From assembly GCA_023846275.1 (NCBI GenBank), contig CM043869.1, positions 14,045,501-14,109,500 of the forward strand: a DNA stretch of 64,000 bases, read 5' to 3'. Below are positions 14,398 to 25,645 of this stretch, in pieces. A program made the position numbers and the translations under genes. Under the pieces are notes generated by a model, which ran no database searches, had not been told where the DNA came from, and saw only the letters and a list, made by a program, of their open reading frames with translations. This stretch comes from Vanilla planifolia. Lineage: Eukaryota; Streptophyta; Magnoliopsida; Asparagales; Orchidaceae. Positions within the stretch are counted from its first letter, which is position 1; each line of letters opens with the position of its first letter.

Positions 14398-17300
14398 ATG
14401 AAGAGGCAAAAGCTGACACCGGGCAGCCTCGCCGCCATGCGTCAGTGGCTCACCTGCGCCATCGCCGTCATCGGCTTATGCTCCTTGACGGCCGTCCACT
14501 TGCTCTCGTTGTGTAGAGTGGCCATTCTACCTGATGCTTTTAAGCTCCTGAAGGTTGTTTCTCTCGCATTCCGTGTCTGTGTGTGTGATTGTGTGCGTGC
14601 GCGAAGTGGGTTATTATTCGCAATTTTCGTGGTGTCGATAAAGGTTTGTTTAGATTGATTTTGTGCGTCCTTCGATGAATTTTATGAAACGGTGGTTTTC
14701 AGTGAAGGGATTGAAAGTTTGTCTTTGTAAATGATGTGGCTTTTGTCGTTGCCTGGCAGCCGGAGAACGGATTCCGGAGCTGGAGTGGCGAGCTGAAGTG
14801 GATGGAGGAGGTTGCGCCGCCTCAGCTTTCGAAGATGCGGTTTTATTCTACGAAGGTGGGTAACAGGGGAACAATATCTTGTTTTTGAAGCCTTCCTGTG
14901 TTGAAGTTCTTTTCCACTGTACAAATCGAGGATATGGGGAATATAAACCATTCTTTTGTTCTAATTTGGCAGTCGTTTGGTTCAAGATGCCAACGAACAA
15001 TAATAAATATGGTTTTTTTTTTCTTCTCAATAATAGGTAAATCAATTGGACTTTGTCAATGACAGTTTGGAGTTTAAGCAACTCTGGAAGGCGCCATCAA
15101 GCCGAGATTTCGTGCAATGTGTAGAACCCTATTCATCCTATTCAGGTATCTTAATTTCTTTCTGTAATGTCAAAAATCGTTTTTGACTTGGAATTTTTAA
15201 ATAGCTCCGTTGTTGTTTTGGTGCTAAATCACTAATGGGTCCTTTTTCTTTTAGCTCCTCGGGAGTCAAGGGGCTATCTTATTGTCCATACCAACGGTGG
15301 ATTAAACCAAATGCGTGCAGGGGTATGTGATGAACTAACTGCTTAGTTCGTTTCATGAGATGTTGCAGCTATATTAGCCATACACTATTTATCATTCCTT
15401 GTGTGTGAATAAGATTGGTTGTTACCTCCATAATGGCATGAAGCTTGATTATCAAATAACTTGATTTATATTTTAGTCCTTCTATTCTACTACCTGTTGA
15501 GTACAAGAGAGGTTTTATATTTTCTTGTGCTCTTTGCTATTTGTTGGAACATTCAGCCTACATGTATTATGTGTTTGTTTATTGTTTCTCCAGTCAGCAA
15601 TTTAAGAAATGATCTACCAGCTTATCTTCTTAGCCTAACATCGAGGGCTAGTGTTACCACATGATATGTTATTTGAGCATTGCAGTGGTAGCTTCATGCA
15701 AATTATTGCATGACCATGCATATGTTACTTCTCCTAAACCTGAAATCTGATTGACAGCTCTCGGTTTTTGTTTAGGAGGTTATATGAATTGGCTAATTCT
15801 TATATGAGTTTTTGTTCTAGGCACAAGCACAAGTATTTCTTTCTTTCTTTCTTTCTCCTATCTTTTTCTTCAAAAAACACAAATAAATTCAGGGTTCACA
15901 TGGTTTGAAGAGTTATTGCATCCAATTCATTGTTTATTTGCCTTTCGTGCTACACGCTCTTCATTATTGTAAAAAATTATTGAAAGTTTTATTTTCTGTT
16001 TCAGATATGTGACATGGTTGCGGTTGCAAGACTCATAAATGCTACACTTGTCATTCCAAATCTTGATAAAAGATCTTTTTGGCAAGATTCAAGGTGCAAA
16101 ATATTTTAGTTTTGCTTTCATATTTTCCAAAAAATTTCATCTTTTCCTTATATATATATATATATATATATATGTATTTTGGTATTTTAGCAATTTTGCA
16201 GATGTCTTTGATGAGGACCATTTTATCAAGGCCTTGGCAAATGATGTTCATATTGTGAAGAAATTGCCAAAAGAAATGAAAAAAGAATCAAAAGTTCTGA
16301 AGCATTTCATAAGCTGGTCTTCCATAGAATACTATCAAGAGGATATATCTCGTCTATGGGACAAGTATAAGGTATGTATTGTGTTAGTCAATCCTGTTAG
16401 ACCTCTTAAGAAGGTATCAGTATTTTGGTTAACTTTATACCAATAATTTCTTACATAGGTTATCCATGCTGCTAAGTCAGATTCACGTCTTGCCAACAAC
16501 AACTTGCCTACAGAAATCCAAAAACTCCGTTGTCGTGCTTTCTTTGAAGCCCTCCGGTTTGCTCCACAGATTGAATCTCTTGGGAAGGTAGTAAGCTCAT
16601 TCTCATCTAGTTTCTCTGCATAATTGTAGCACATCTCAAGCACTTTTCCTCTTTGCAGTCATTGAACTCAATTATTTTTTTCACAACAGTTGTTGATTGA
16701 GAGGATGAGATCAAATGGTCGATATATTGCTCTACACTTGCGTTATGAAAAAGATATGCTTGCGTTTACTGGGTGCACGTATGGCTTGTCTTCTGCTGAA
16801 GCAGATGAGTTGGAGAAGATAAGGTATGGTTAGATCGAACCCTGTATGATGTAAATCTGAGCTTACAAAGCTGATTTGTACTATAGGGAGAATACATCAT
16901 ATTGGAGGGTTAAGAATATCAATTCCCAAGAGCAAAGGACCAGAGGTTATTGCCCTTTGACTCCAAAGGAGGTTGGGATATTTCTTTCTGCATTAGGGTA
17001 TCCATCAAATACTCCGATCTATATTGCTTCTGGAGAAATATATGGTGGGAATTCTCAAATGTTTGAGCTGAAGTCCCGCTTTCCTCTATTGATGACAAAG
17101 GTACCAAGTAACCGAATGTATTCTCTCTTGATTTTTTTGTTATTGGTTTTGATTTGTGGTTGTTTTGTTTTCTGATTGTGAGCAAATCATTATGCTTGCT
17201 TAATGTTCCTTGAATGATTTGGAACTTAAAGCTATATTTGAATGATTTATTTTCTATAGTTTACAATGGTGGTATTGGTAATACTTAGTAATTTACTGCG

Positions 17301-19124
17301 TTTCCTTGGACTTCTACAAGAACAAACTTCTATGTTACATTATACTAAATATTAAGAATAGTGAAGCCTTTTGCTGATCTTTTCTTTGGTACATACCAGC
17401 TCTTACCTCTACTACATGTGCCCTGAAATATGTTAAAATAAAATAAGCGAACGAATTGGTATAACCTACTCTGAAGAATATAAAATAAAATATAGGAATC
17501 TTTTGACTTTTTTATGCCCCTAGAATACCTCTCTCTCACCCCCTGTGTTGTCTAATTTGGACTAGAATTATCATTCTTAGACTGGTCTACAATTTTTATT
17601 TTTTTTTAAAGTTTGTCAGATATTGTTCCTAACAAATAGAGACTAAATCCATACTGCTTTGCTTATTCTTCAACTCTTCAAGTTTTTTTTTGTATTTTCT
17701 TTAGACAATGGAGATTTACCTTTTGTCTGTGTTCCTCAAATTGTTCCAATCTCCCCATGAATCTCTTCTTACTTGGTAAAAGATGTATCCAATGTTTTTC
17801 TCTTGAAGAGAACTTCATGGAGTTCATTCATGTTTACTTTCATTCGATAATTAGATGTTTCGATCTCTAACGAAACGAATGTTATGCTGATAATTTTGTC
17901 TCAAACAAGCATACTTATTACTGGTTAATATGTTTGTCAAATTACTTGAATTTCGCAGCTGCATCTCTGTTTGAAAAAAGGTTCTATTTGTTCTTACATC
18001 ACTTTGTTATCCAGATCCTAACTATTTGGATTGGTAGTATGATTTCTCATTCTTCATTAATTTGAATTGGAGAAAACATGTATTAAGTTTGGGTTCTGTT
18101 CATTGTTTCTAGGAAATGCCCTCAGAATTTACTAGTGTTATGACAATTGCATCAAATGAGACTCAAGTTGGACTCAATATATGCTTAAGTGCATATATCC
18201 AACAATCCAAAGCTTAAGTGTATTATGGTAAGGGTCACATTAACAAGGAATGCCTTTTTTCCCATGTGAATTCAAGCATTTATGTATTCTTAGGTGTGGC
18301 GTGTTTTTGTGAATTTTCTGTCCAAAAGTACTAAGTGGATGTGTAATTTGAACCCAAAAATTAACCTAAATAAAATTATTTTTTCAGAGAGATATCTTTT
18401 AATACAATTTGATTGTCATAAAGCTATATCCAACCAAATGCATTTTACTTTATCCTTGAAAACATCATTCAAAAAGGTGAACCCATCTATCCATGCTTGG
18501 TTGATTGACATTCGTTAGAGTCTTTGAGCTTATTAGGTTTCATTCATTTGTTTCTTACTCAATTTACAGGAGACACTTGCATCAGCTGCAGAGCTGGAAC
18601 CATTTATTCATCATGCTTCTCAGTTGGCTGCATTGGACTACATTGTCTCTGTAGCAAGTGATGTTTTTGTTCCCTCGTATTCAGGGAACATGGCTCGAGC
18701 AGTAGCTGGTCATCGTCGCTTCCTGGGCCACAGGAAGACTATCTCTCCTGACAGGTAGCTCAATTTGATAGTTGCTGGTGTACCAAGAGCCTTTGTTAAC
18801 ACTACTTCTGCACAGGAAAGCACTTGTTCGCTTGTTTGACAAAATCTACGAGGGAACGCTTATTGAAGACAAAAGTTTCTTCAATATGGTGATGGAAATT
18901 CATAGAAGAAGGTATGCTTTTGAGGTCCTTTTTGTTGTAATTTGAGGAGCTCTCTTGAACGATTGACATTAATGGTTTGCTGGGTTACCAGGTTTGGTTC
19001 TCCACGAAAACGCAAAGGCCCCATCTCTGGAACAAAGGGCAAGGAAAGATTCAGATCAGAAGAATCTTTCTATGAGAATCCTCTACCTGATTGTTTATGT
19101 AGGAAAGGAAGTGTTACTATGTAG
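14398..19124 (+). CDS. Plant O-fucosyltransferase family protein (GT106 type), 12 exons
   Basis: Exons that join in frame with GT-AG borders: 14398-14553, 14760-14855, 15037-15145, 15255-15322, 16005-16093, 16191-16371, 16459-16587, 16690-16823, 16887-17100, 18570-18754, 18816-18911, 18992-19124. The product is 529 residues, close to the usual family length. A basic N-terminus (MKRQK) and a hydrophobic stretch at about residues 18-39 suggest a type II Golgi anchor. The catalytic-domain signatures are [12 protein letters not shown] (132-143), [12 protein letters not shown] in exon 6, [14 protein letters not shown] (292-305), [20 protein letters not shown] (422-441) and a C-terminal [11 protein letters not shown]. 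These are typical of plant PF10250 proteins. Known GT106 members include pectin rhamnogalacturonan-I rhamnosyltransferases and factors acting on cell-wall polysaccharides. The substrate here cannot be told, and the 'O-fucosyltransferase' name is historical. The chosen ATG is the first that gives the N-anchor. The reading frame is intact, so the gene is probably functional. Confidence 0.93.
15837..15857. repeat. (TTTC)n run inside intron 4
   Basis: This is a short CTTT/TTTC tetranucleotide run in the 682-base intron between the exons ending at 15322 and starting at 16005. It is a simple microsatellite with no function seen. Confidence 0.7.
16149..16173. repeat. (TA)n microsatellite inside intron 5
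   Basis: This TA run lies between the donor after 16093 and the acceptor before 16191, in a 97-base intron. Length variation here would alter spacing close to the acceptor. Confidence 0.75.
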
Positions 19125-19432
19125 ATATTGGCAACACATGTAAATTTTTGCAGCTGCTGTCTTCTCTTTGGTGCAAGTTGGGAGCTGGAGATCATTGAGA
19201 CTCACAGGTTAAGGATTGTGACAACTTAATCATAGAAGATGAGAGAACGATGCTCCAAGAAATGGTGGGTTTTTTGTGGGTAAAGGAAAAGAGAAACGTG
19301 ATGATTCATTGTAGTAGATGTAAAGGAATCAGAATTGAGATGCAAAGGCCTACAGTTACTTAGAAAATATGAATAAGATTGTGAATCACATGCAGTCTCT
19401 CCCTTGTAAACTTTCAAGGCAAGTAAGTACAG

Positions 19433-19438
19433 AATAAA
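19433..19438 (+). terminator. Candidate polyadenylation signal of the O-fucosyltransferase-like gene
   Basis: An AATAAA hexamer lies 309 bases after the stop codon of the + strand gene, followed by T-rich sequence further on. Position and motif fit a plant near-upstream element, but in AT-rich DNA such hexamers also arise by chance. Confidence 0.4.
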
Positions 19439-20231
19439 AGCAGGAAAGCTATTTGTTGAATAACTTCAGTCTCTTCTTTAAGATGGAGTACGGACGAACA
19501 CTAGCATTTCACATTGCAAAAAAGTACACTACATGTGATGATAAAAACCAATCAGATGGGAGGCCTTTACACTTGAAGCTTTCTGTATTTTTTTTTGTCC
19601 ACAAGTAGTGAGATAAAGCTCTTCAAAAGAAAAAAATTGATTAAGCTGTACACAAAGGCACAAAAAATAGTCATACTTTTTTTTTTTAATCTTTTCTTAT
19701 AGTAATTATAAAGTTTAAAAAATCTTATATGGGCATATAGGGCCACCTTAATACAGATAGTTTATCATGTTGATCTGTTGAACATAATTTTATACATATA
19801 ACATATACAGCATCATGATATGGGCATGATTTGTATAAATGCAATGACAATAGGATGAATGTGATAAGTTGTGTATAGTTATAGGCATAAGAAATGGTTA
19901 TTGATAGATTATGCTTTGATGTGCTCATGACATATGAAGAGAATATCAATTTTGAAATGAAATGAGGTTAAACAGTATTTACAACAAAAGCTTTGGCTTT
20001 CTTTCTTCATTAGGGTTGTTGTGAGTTTTAGCTGCAAACACTGATGTTATGATTTACTGAATGTGCTTGATTTGTGCCTTCATATAGAATTGCTAATCAA
20101 GTAACTAAGTGAAAATGAATCTGAGGTTGTTAGAGATCAGAGCAACTTCATAGCCCCTCTCAGTTACTGTTTACCATGAATTAACAACTCAAAATCTATT
20201 TTATTGAAGTTTAAAATTAAGTTCCACATGT

Positions 20232-20237
20232 TTTATT
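20232..20237 (-). terminator. Candidate polyadenylation signal of the alcohol dehydrogenase-like gene
   Basis: TTTATT on the + strand reads AATAAA on the - strand, 71 bases beyond the stop codon at 20309-20311. The position is plausible for a short 3' UTR. Confidence 0.4.
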
Positions 20238-20308
20238 CTGAGTTTCCTTAACAGTAAACAAGCAACATCTGGATTCCAAAATGTCTTGCACATGCTTCAC
20301 CCGTAGAG

Positions 20309-22819
20309 TCACTGATCCATCCATATTATGCATCTGATGCTCTTACCTTGAACCAGTAAATCAAAAGCTTTGTTTATATCCTTAAACCCAACCTCATGAG
20401 TTATGAACCCATCCAATCTGAGCTCCTGCAAGAGATCATAACTATTATAACAGAAGCCAGACAAAGGGAAACTATAGTATCAAGCAACTTACTTCATTCA
20501 AGTATTGCTTCGCTAAGGTTGGAATGTCACTCTTTGCTTTGATTCCTCCAAACAATGAGCCCATGATGCATCTTCCTTCTAAGAGTCTGGTAGATTCGAT
20601 GGACACGGGCTCGCCGTGCATTTCCACCCCAAGAATAATGGTTTTGCCGGCACCCTGAGCTCAAACAGAGAGAAAGAGAGGACAGAATTGACAAACATCA
20701 AATACCATGCTTTTGAAAAGTGTTTGGCATTGGATTTTTGAAAGCAAAGAAAGATACCATGCGAGAACTGTAGAAAGCATCTTTCATCAAAGAAGCCAAA
20801 CCAATGCACTCAAAGCAATAATCTGCACCTCCATTGGTCATCTCCTTGATTATCTAACATTATAAGGGACAAGCTTAAGATCATTAAAAATGGTGCAAAA
20901 TAAAAATAAAAAAATATAAATGAGTAATGAAAGAACACTGACCTCGTCTAACGATTTTTCCCCAATTTCTGTTGGGTTAACAAAATCAGTGAGCCCAAAC
21001 TTTTTCCCTATAAAATATTCATTTTTGAGATCAATTATATCATAGGAATGAATGATTTGTTATTTTTTTTTGACAAAAAGCTTTATAAAAATCATAGTCT
21101 AATTATTGCAAAAACAGGGTCTTTTTCAGATCAAACCTATTTCAAATTTTTCAGGGTTAAGATCCACCCCAATTATCTTGGCAGCTCCACGTCGCCTCGA
21201 GCCTTCAGCCACCTACAAAACGCATGCCTAATTAGAAAGGTGTCAATAAATAAAAAAGAAGTTAGGAGAACATCATAGCTTATAAGTACCGCGAGTCCAA
21301 CTGCACCCAACCCAAAAATGGCCACGGTAGACCCTTCCTCGACGGCGGCCACCTTCCAAGCCGCTCCGACACCTGCGTTTCCAATTACAAACCAACTTTC
21401 AATATATAAAATGCAAGAATTAAAATAACTAATAACTTTATTTTTGAGTATTTAAATAAATGTCTTCTTGATTTGAAAATGTTTTAATATTAATTTAAGT
21501 GATAATTTACACAATAAAATATACATTGTGTGATTTAAAGCAAAAAAAAAAAAAATATTAATCGAAATCAAGCAATTAAACATATTAATTTTTTGCTCCT
21601 CTTAAACTAAAAGAGGTAATTATTTTGATTGAAGGATTAATTAATTTATATTGTAATGCAGTGACCACTTTTTGAAGTGAAACTCTTCCAAAGGGCAGAA
21701 GATGTCGATGTGTCCAATAAATTATAAACAGGTTCATCTTTGTGGCCACCAATGGGAATCTTTCCAGTGTCGAACGCGTCAGAACCTGCTCTCGATTGAT
21801 TTTTTTCAGGTCAATGTGCAGAAAAACCATTTGTTTAATCCCAGTTGCATAAAACTGCTCAAGAAAAATACAAAATTGAAGATGGGCCCACAAAAGAACT
21901 CTCCGTCATAAATTGTAAATTTTTTCTACGGACAATAGCTTTTTTTGGCAGTGTTATTATTAAAATAATTACTAAATTAAAAAATATTATTAAAAAAATA
22001 TGTATAATAATTCATAATAAAATTGGGTTTTACCAGTGGAGACACCACAGCTGAGAAGGCAGGCCTTCTCCGGCGGAATGGCGACGTCAACCTTGGCCAC
22101 CTGGGCGATGTCCACAACCGTGTACTCGCTGAAGCTGGACACGCCAAGGAAGTTTCCTACCGGCTGGCCCTCGGCATCGGTTATTGGTAGGGTGCCGTCC
22201 CTCGGCATCCCCGGCTGCACCCGAAACGGCACCGTTGTGCATATGTTGTTCTTCTCAGACAGGCAATTCCGACACTCGCCACAGTTGGACAGAAACGTCG
22301 GCACGACAGCGTCTCCCGGTGCCACCTCCTCCACTCCCTCCCCCACGCTCTCCACTACCCTGTCATTCATCGCCGGCCAAGTAACCCAGTCAAAACATCA
22401 TCGGAAAGCACATCTAAAGGATAATTGAGAAACAGAATTACCAACCCGTAGGCCTCGTGGCCAAAGATGCGGGGAAAAGCTTGGGAGAAGGCCTGAAGAA
22501 GGCTACCATGAGATCGTGTGGTCAAAAAAGGGGAAGCATAAAGTTGTAGATATACTGACTTGGCCGCGCCAAAAGGTGAGGTCGCTATGGCAGAGGGAGG
22601 TGCAGATGATCTTTATGCGCACTTCGAAAGCCTTCGGCGGAGCGACCACCACATCTTCGATGAGAAGGGGCTCGCCGTTGCCGCGGCAAACGGCGGCTGT
22701 GATCAAATTGTGACAAAAAAAGAGCAGGGTTGTGAAAAGTCCGCACAACGTATTGGTTGATGAAGGATTTGGGTGGGGAAGTCACCTTTGCAGCGGATGG
22801 CTTTGGGGGAGTTCTCCAT
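20309..22819 (-). CDS. Alcohol dehydrogenase-like protein, zinc-dependent medium-chain family, 10 exons
   Basis: Exons in transcript order: 22786-22819, 22560-22696, 22446-22492, 22034-22359, 21290-21372, 21137-21212, 20943-21007, 20758-20853, 20493-20654, 20309-20425. All join in frame with GT-AG borders and give 380 residues, the normal family size. The protein starts MENSPKAIRCK, as plant ADH-like proteins commonly do. Catalytic zinc ligands are Cys47 (in CHSD), His69 (in GHE) and Cys177. Structural zinc ligands are Cys99, Cys102, Cys105 and Cys113. The NAD-binding fold carries GLGAVG (202-207) and the following GVDLNPEKF with its acidic Asp. The family interconverts alcohols and aldehydes with NAD(H) in the cytosol; the substrate here is unknown. 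The sequence resembles plant 'alcohol dehydrogenase-like' members more than classical fermentative ADH1 or the class III enzyme, an assignment made from memory of family motifs. Exon 3 is only 47 bases and the intron before it only 67. The frame is intact. Confidence 0.93.
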
Positions 22820-23038
22820 GGCTGAGTTAGCTCTCCGTGGCGTTGACGGATTAGTTGGGGAGGGGAAGGGGGAGGAACGCAAGAGGGATGTACCTTTCTT
22901 GGAGTGCTGTGCGCGTGTGTATTTTTATGACGATGTTGCGGATTGCTCGAGTCCGGCGGAGTCGGTGTCACGCTGATTAGTTCTCTTGAAGGGTGCGGAA
23001 GAGGTCCGGTCGGTCTTCTTGCATGAATGGATGGTGTG

Positions 23039-23048
23039 CAAATATAAA
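23039..23048 (-). promoter_or_regulatory. TATA-like element upstream of the alcohol dehydrogenase-like gene
   Basis: On the - strand this reads TTTATATTTG, about 220 bases upstream of the start codon at 22819. It lies next to a duplicated 11-base word at 23051-23072. The position would give a 5' UTR near 190 bases. A second copy of the same CAAATATAAATTTTA phrase (+ strand) lies 50 bases further out at about 23089, so either could serve. The prediction is weak. Confidence 0.3.
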
Positions 23049-23050
23049 TT

Positions 23051-23072
23051 TTAAGCACATGTTAAGCACATG
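23051..23072. repeat. Perfect two-copy 11-base tandem repeat in the dehydrogenase promoter region
   Basis: TTAAGCACATG occurs twice back to back. It lies just upstream of the TATA-like element of the - strand dehydrogenase gene. The core CACATG is an E-box-like (CANNTG) hexamer, so this could be a doubled binding site; that is inference. Confidence 0.6.
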
Positions 23073-23325
23073 TTCATTTATCTAATACTCAAATATAAAT
23101 TTTACCAAAACTTTATTTCTTTTATCACAATTTAAAAAAAAAAAAACTAATTTTTTAGTTTGTTGCTTTTTTAAAACCTTCTTTATAAATCTTTTTTAAA
23201 AAAAAAAAACACTAAGAAAAATGTCTTCCCCATCCTATTTTGCCGTTGCTGCCACATTATTTCGATGATGTCTGCCCTGATTGTTTTGCATACGAGTAGT
23301 ATCTCTCGTCAACAGGAGGAGCAAA

Positions 23326-23650
23326 TGTTAAACAGTAATAAAAAAAAAAAAAAATCAAATTTTAGATTAAATAAGTTAGTATCAAATAAAATTTATTTAA
23401 ATATTGAATAAGTTAATATTAGATATGATTTGTTAAAAAAAAAATTAAGTTTTGAATAATATTAAAAGGAACTTATGACAAGTGGATTAGGCTTTTGTTT
23501 TCTATTTAAAGGAATTTGAAGGTGACTAGATACTTAATGAAGTTTGTGTATGAATAAATATGTTCGTAAGTTTCTAAGTTATCTCTTTTCTCTTCTCTTA
23601 TAAGGGTTGTTTTTCTCCATTTATCATTTCTAACAACTTTGGTATCAGAG
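23326..23650 (+). mobile_element. Solo-like LTR with adjacent primer-binding site (+ strand)
   Basis: The stretch 23326-23635 begins TGTTA and ends TAACA, the terminal form of many plant LTRs. It holds a TATA-like CTATTTAAAG near 23500 and a pyrimidine-rich stretch before its end. Directly after it, after a short ACTT spacer, comes TGGTATCAGAG (23640-23650). This is the complement of the initiator tRNA-Met 3' end and the usual plant LTR-retrotransposon primer-binding site. No gag or pol motif follows and no second LTR was found, so the element is truncated after the 5' end. Confidence 0.75.
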
Positions 23651-23944
23651 TCACATTCTAATTGAGTCGTAATTTTTTGATGAAGAGTGTTGTTGAAGCA
23701 AGGATAGCCTCGAGATGGAGTTTATGAATGATGTTGAGTGAAAAATCTTCAATACTCTTTTATATATACACTAATAAGCTTCTAAGAGGATATAGAGTTA
23801 AAATCACCTTCACCCTAAAACTCTTTCATATAGATTTTGTGAGAAAGTCTTATAACACTTTTACAAGACTCTAAAAACTTATTAAGGTGGTTAATTTTTT
23901 TTAATCATCTATCACAAAACTTTTTTAACTCTAGCACTTTTAAT

Positions 23945-24620
23945 CATTAAATTTTCATGAGATTTAGGCCTAAGTTGCCTCCGAAAGGTATCTCATTCAA
24001 GATTTATAACTTTATTTATAAAACTCATGATGTGTCATTCTATAACAAATATAGAACTAATTCATCTTTATATCTTTCCACATAAGAACTTAATAGGAGT
24101 CATTTCTTGTTTAATGATTCCTCTTTTTAGGACATTACCCAATGCTCATTTTTTGTCATTCTCTGTCTCAGGTATTAAAAGCCCACAAGTTGTACTTGTT
24201 TTATTAGCGAACCACATCAAAGTAAAGGAGGTATCATTTTGATACTATATTGTAACATCTTAGCATTTTTGGCAAGGTATAGTGTTGAAATAATCAATTT
24301 TTGTCTATTATTCAAGAGGACTTTTCTTACTTACCCATCCTAAACCTTTTCCAATTCTAACATGCTTAACTATGAAATTTAGATTAGATCCAAACCCAAA
24401 TTGCTCTTAAAATATACTTCAATACTTAAATACTTAAATACTTATTACTTTACTTATAAAGCTTAAGATATAAGCTTTATAGTCGAAATGGAACTGATTC
24501 ATTTTTATAACTCTTCATTTAAAAACCTATAAGGAGTTACTTTTTGTATAATGATTCCCTTCTCTAGGGTGTCACCTAGAGACTATTGCTCTCCTTTTTT
24601 TCGATCCTAAGTGTTACAGT
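23945..24620. repeat. Diverged 0.44-kb tandem duplication
   Basis: A unit at about 23945-24180 recurs at about 24375-24615. Landmarks are GAACTAATTCATCTTTAT near 24053 versus GAACTGATTCATTTTTAT near 24491, and the shared phrase TAATGATTCC followed by a TAGG...ACC block in both. The copies differ at many sites. It lies inside what would be the internal region of the truncated element at 23326. Confidence 0.65.
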
Positions 24621-25369
24621 TTGTCCCCTTAATTTTGAGATAATAGTATCCTGATCTTGAGTTAAATCTTAGAAAATATGCAACACCTTGCAACAAGTCA
24701 AACCAGTCATAAATTCTAACAATAGATATTTTTTTCTTAATTGTTAATTTATTAAATCTTTGATAATTTATGTACATTCACAAATTGTCATACTTTTTAA
24801 CTAAAAATATTAGCACTATGATGACTTTCTTTTATAAATTCAATCAACTCAAATTCTTTTCTAATTAAAGTATACTTTGATATCACAAATATGAAATTCT
24901 CATTTTTTTGTCACATATTTTATTAATTTTTTTCTTAAATTTTAGAATTCAAATTAATAGAAAAGAAACTATAGCATCTAAACAAGCAGAGTGTCATTCA
25001 AGTTATAATGTAAAAAGAATGATAATATGTTATAAATGAAAGCATTCTACAAACTTTTTTTTAAAAAATAAGCATATGAAACTTTTTTTTATATTTTCAA
25101 TCTTTTACTTAATGTGGTTTTGCTTATCGACACTTGCTTTCATTTAACTAAATAAACCTTACGATAGCCAGTCCTGTTGCTCTTTTCTTCCCACAAGATA
25201 ATTAATTAGTATCCTTATTTCATTTTACTTAGTTATAATATAAATCTTATTTATTAATTTATCATATCATATTTTTATACACAATAATGCTCAAGTTTTT
25301 CATATTTTTAATATCCATATCTTTGCTACAAATCTCAATAGTATAACTCACTAGTCAATAGCTATCTTA

Positions 25370-25645
25370 TAATATCAAATCTCAATCTTGTGACAAATTA
25401 ACTACTAGCCACCTCATGATGATAATGTTAATCATGTGACACATTGGTCACTAGCCATCTCATGATAGCCATATCTCAATATTGTAGCACATTGGCTACT
25501 AACCACTTCAATGAGGCAAAAATTAACCATATGGCACACATGCAACTAACCACCTCATCGTGACAAATATCAACGATGTGGTACACTAGCTTCTAGTCAC
25601 CTCATGATGATAATATCCTAATCTTATGGTACACAGGGTCACTAA
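25370..25645. repeat. Diverged minisatellite of about 50 bases in the LTR
   Basis: About five units are built around the phrase GTGACACATTGGTCACTAGCC followed by a CTCATGATG-like block. Two further units follow at about 26140-26240. Related units occur in the homologous LTR at 35405-35595. The units are too diverged and lack unique spacers, so this is not a CRISPR-type array. Confidence 0.7.

Larger units (their letters stand above)
19125..20308. other. Convergent intergenic space (two 3' ends)
   Basis: This space lies between the stop of the + strand glycosyltransferase-like gene and the stop of the - strand dehydrogenase gene. It should hold both 3' UTRs. Candidate polyadenylation hexamers are at 19433 (+) and 20232 (-). 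No other gene was seen. Confidence 0.6.

Noticed and set aside
14132..14419. 95-codon - strand open frame upstream of the O-fucosyltransferase-like gene
   Set aside because: It overlaps the 5' UTR and first exon of the + strand gene in antisense and shows no motif.
22036..22428. 130-codon open frame on the + strand across the dehydrogenase exon
   Set aside because: It is antisense to exon 4 of the - strand dehydrogenase gene, whose protein shows all family motifs. The long frame is a by-product of the high GC content.
22585..23058. 157-codon open frame on the - strand overlapping dehydrogenase exons 1 and 2
   Set aside because: It runs through the intron and in another frame than the recognised exons, is rich in Pro/His/Ser, and has no family signature.
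25370..25645. Array of similar units with apparent spacers
   Set aside because: Units are diverged and contiguous, lie inside a retrotransposon LTR, and have no associated nuclease genes. It is not a CRISPR array.
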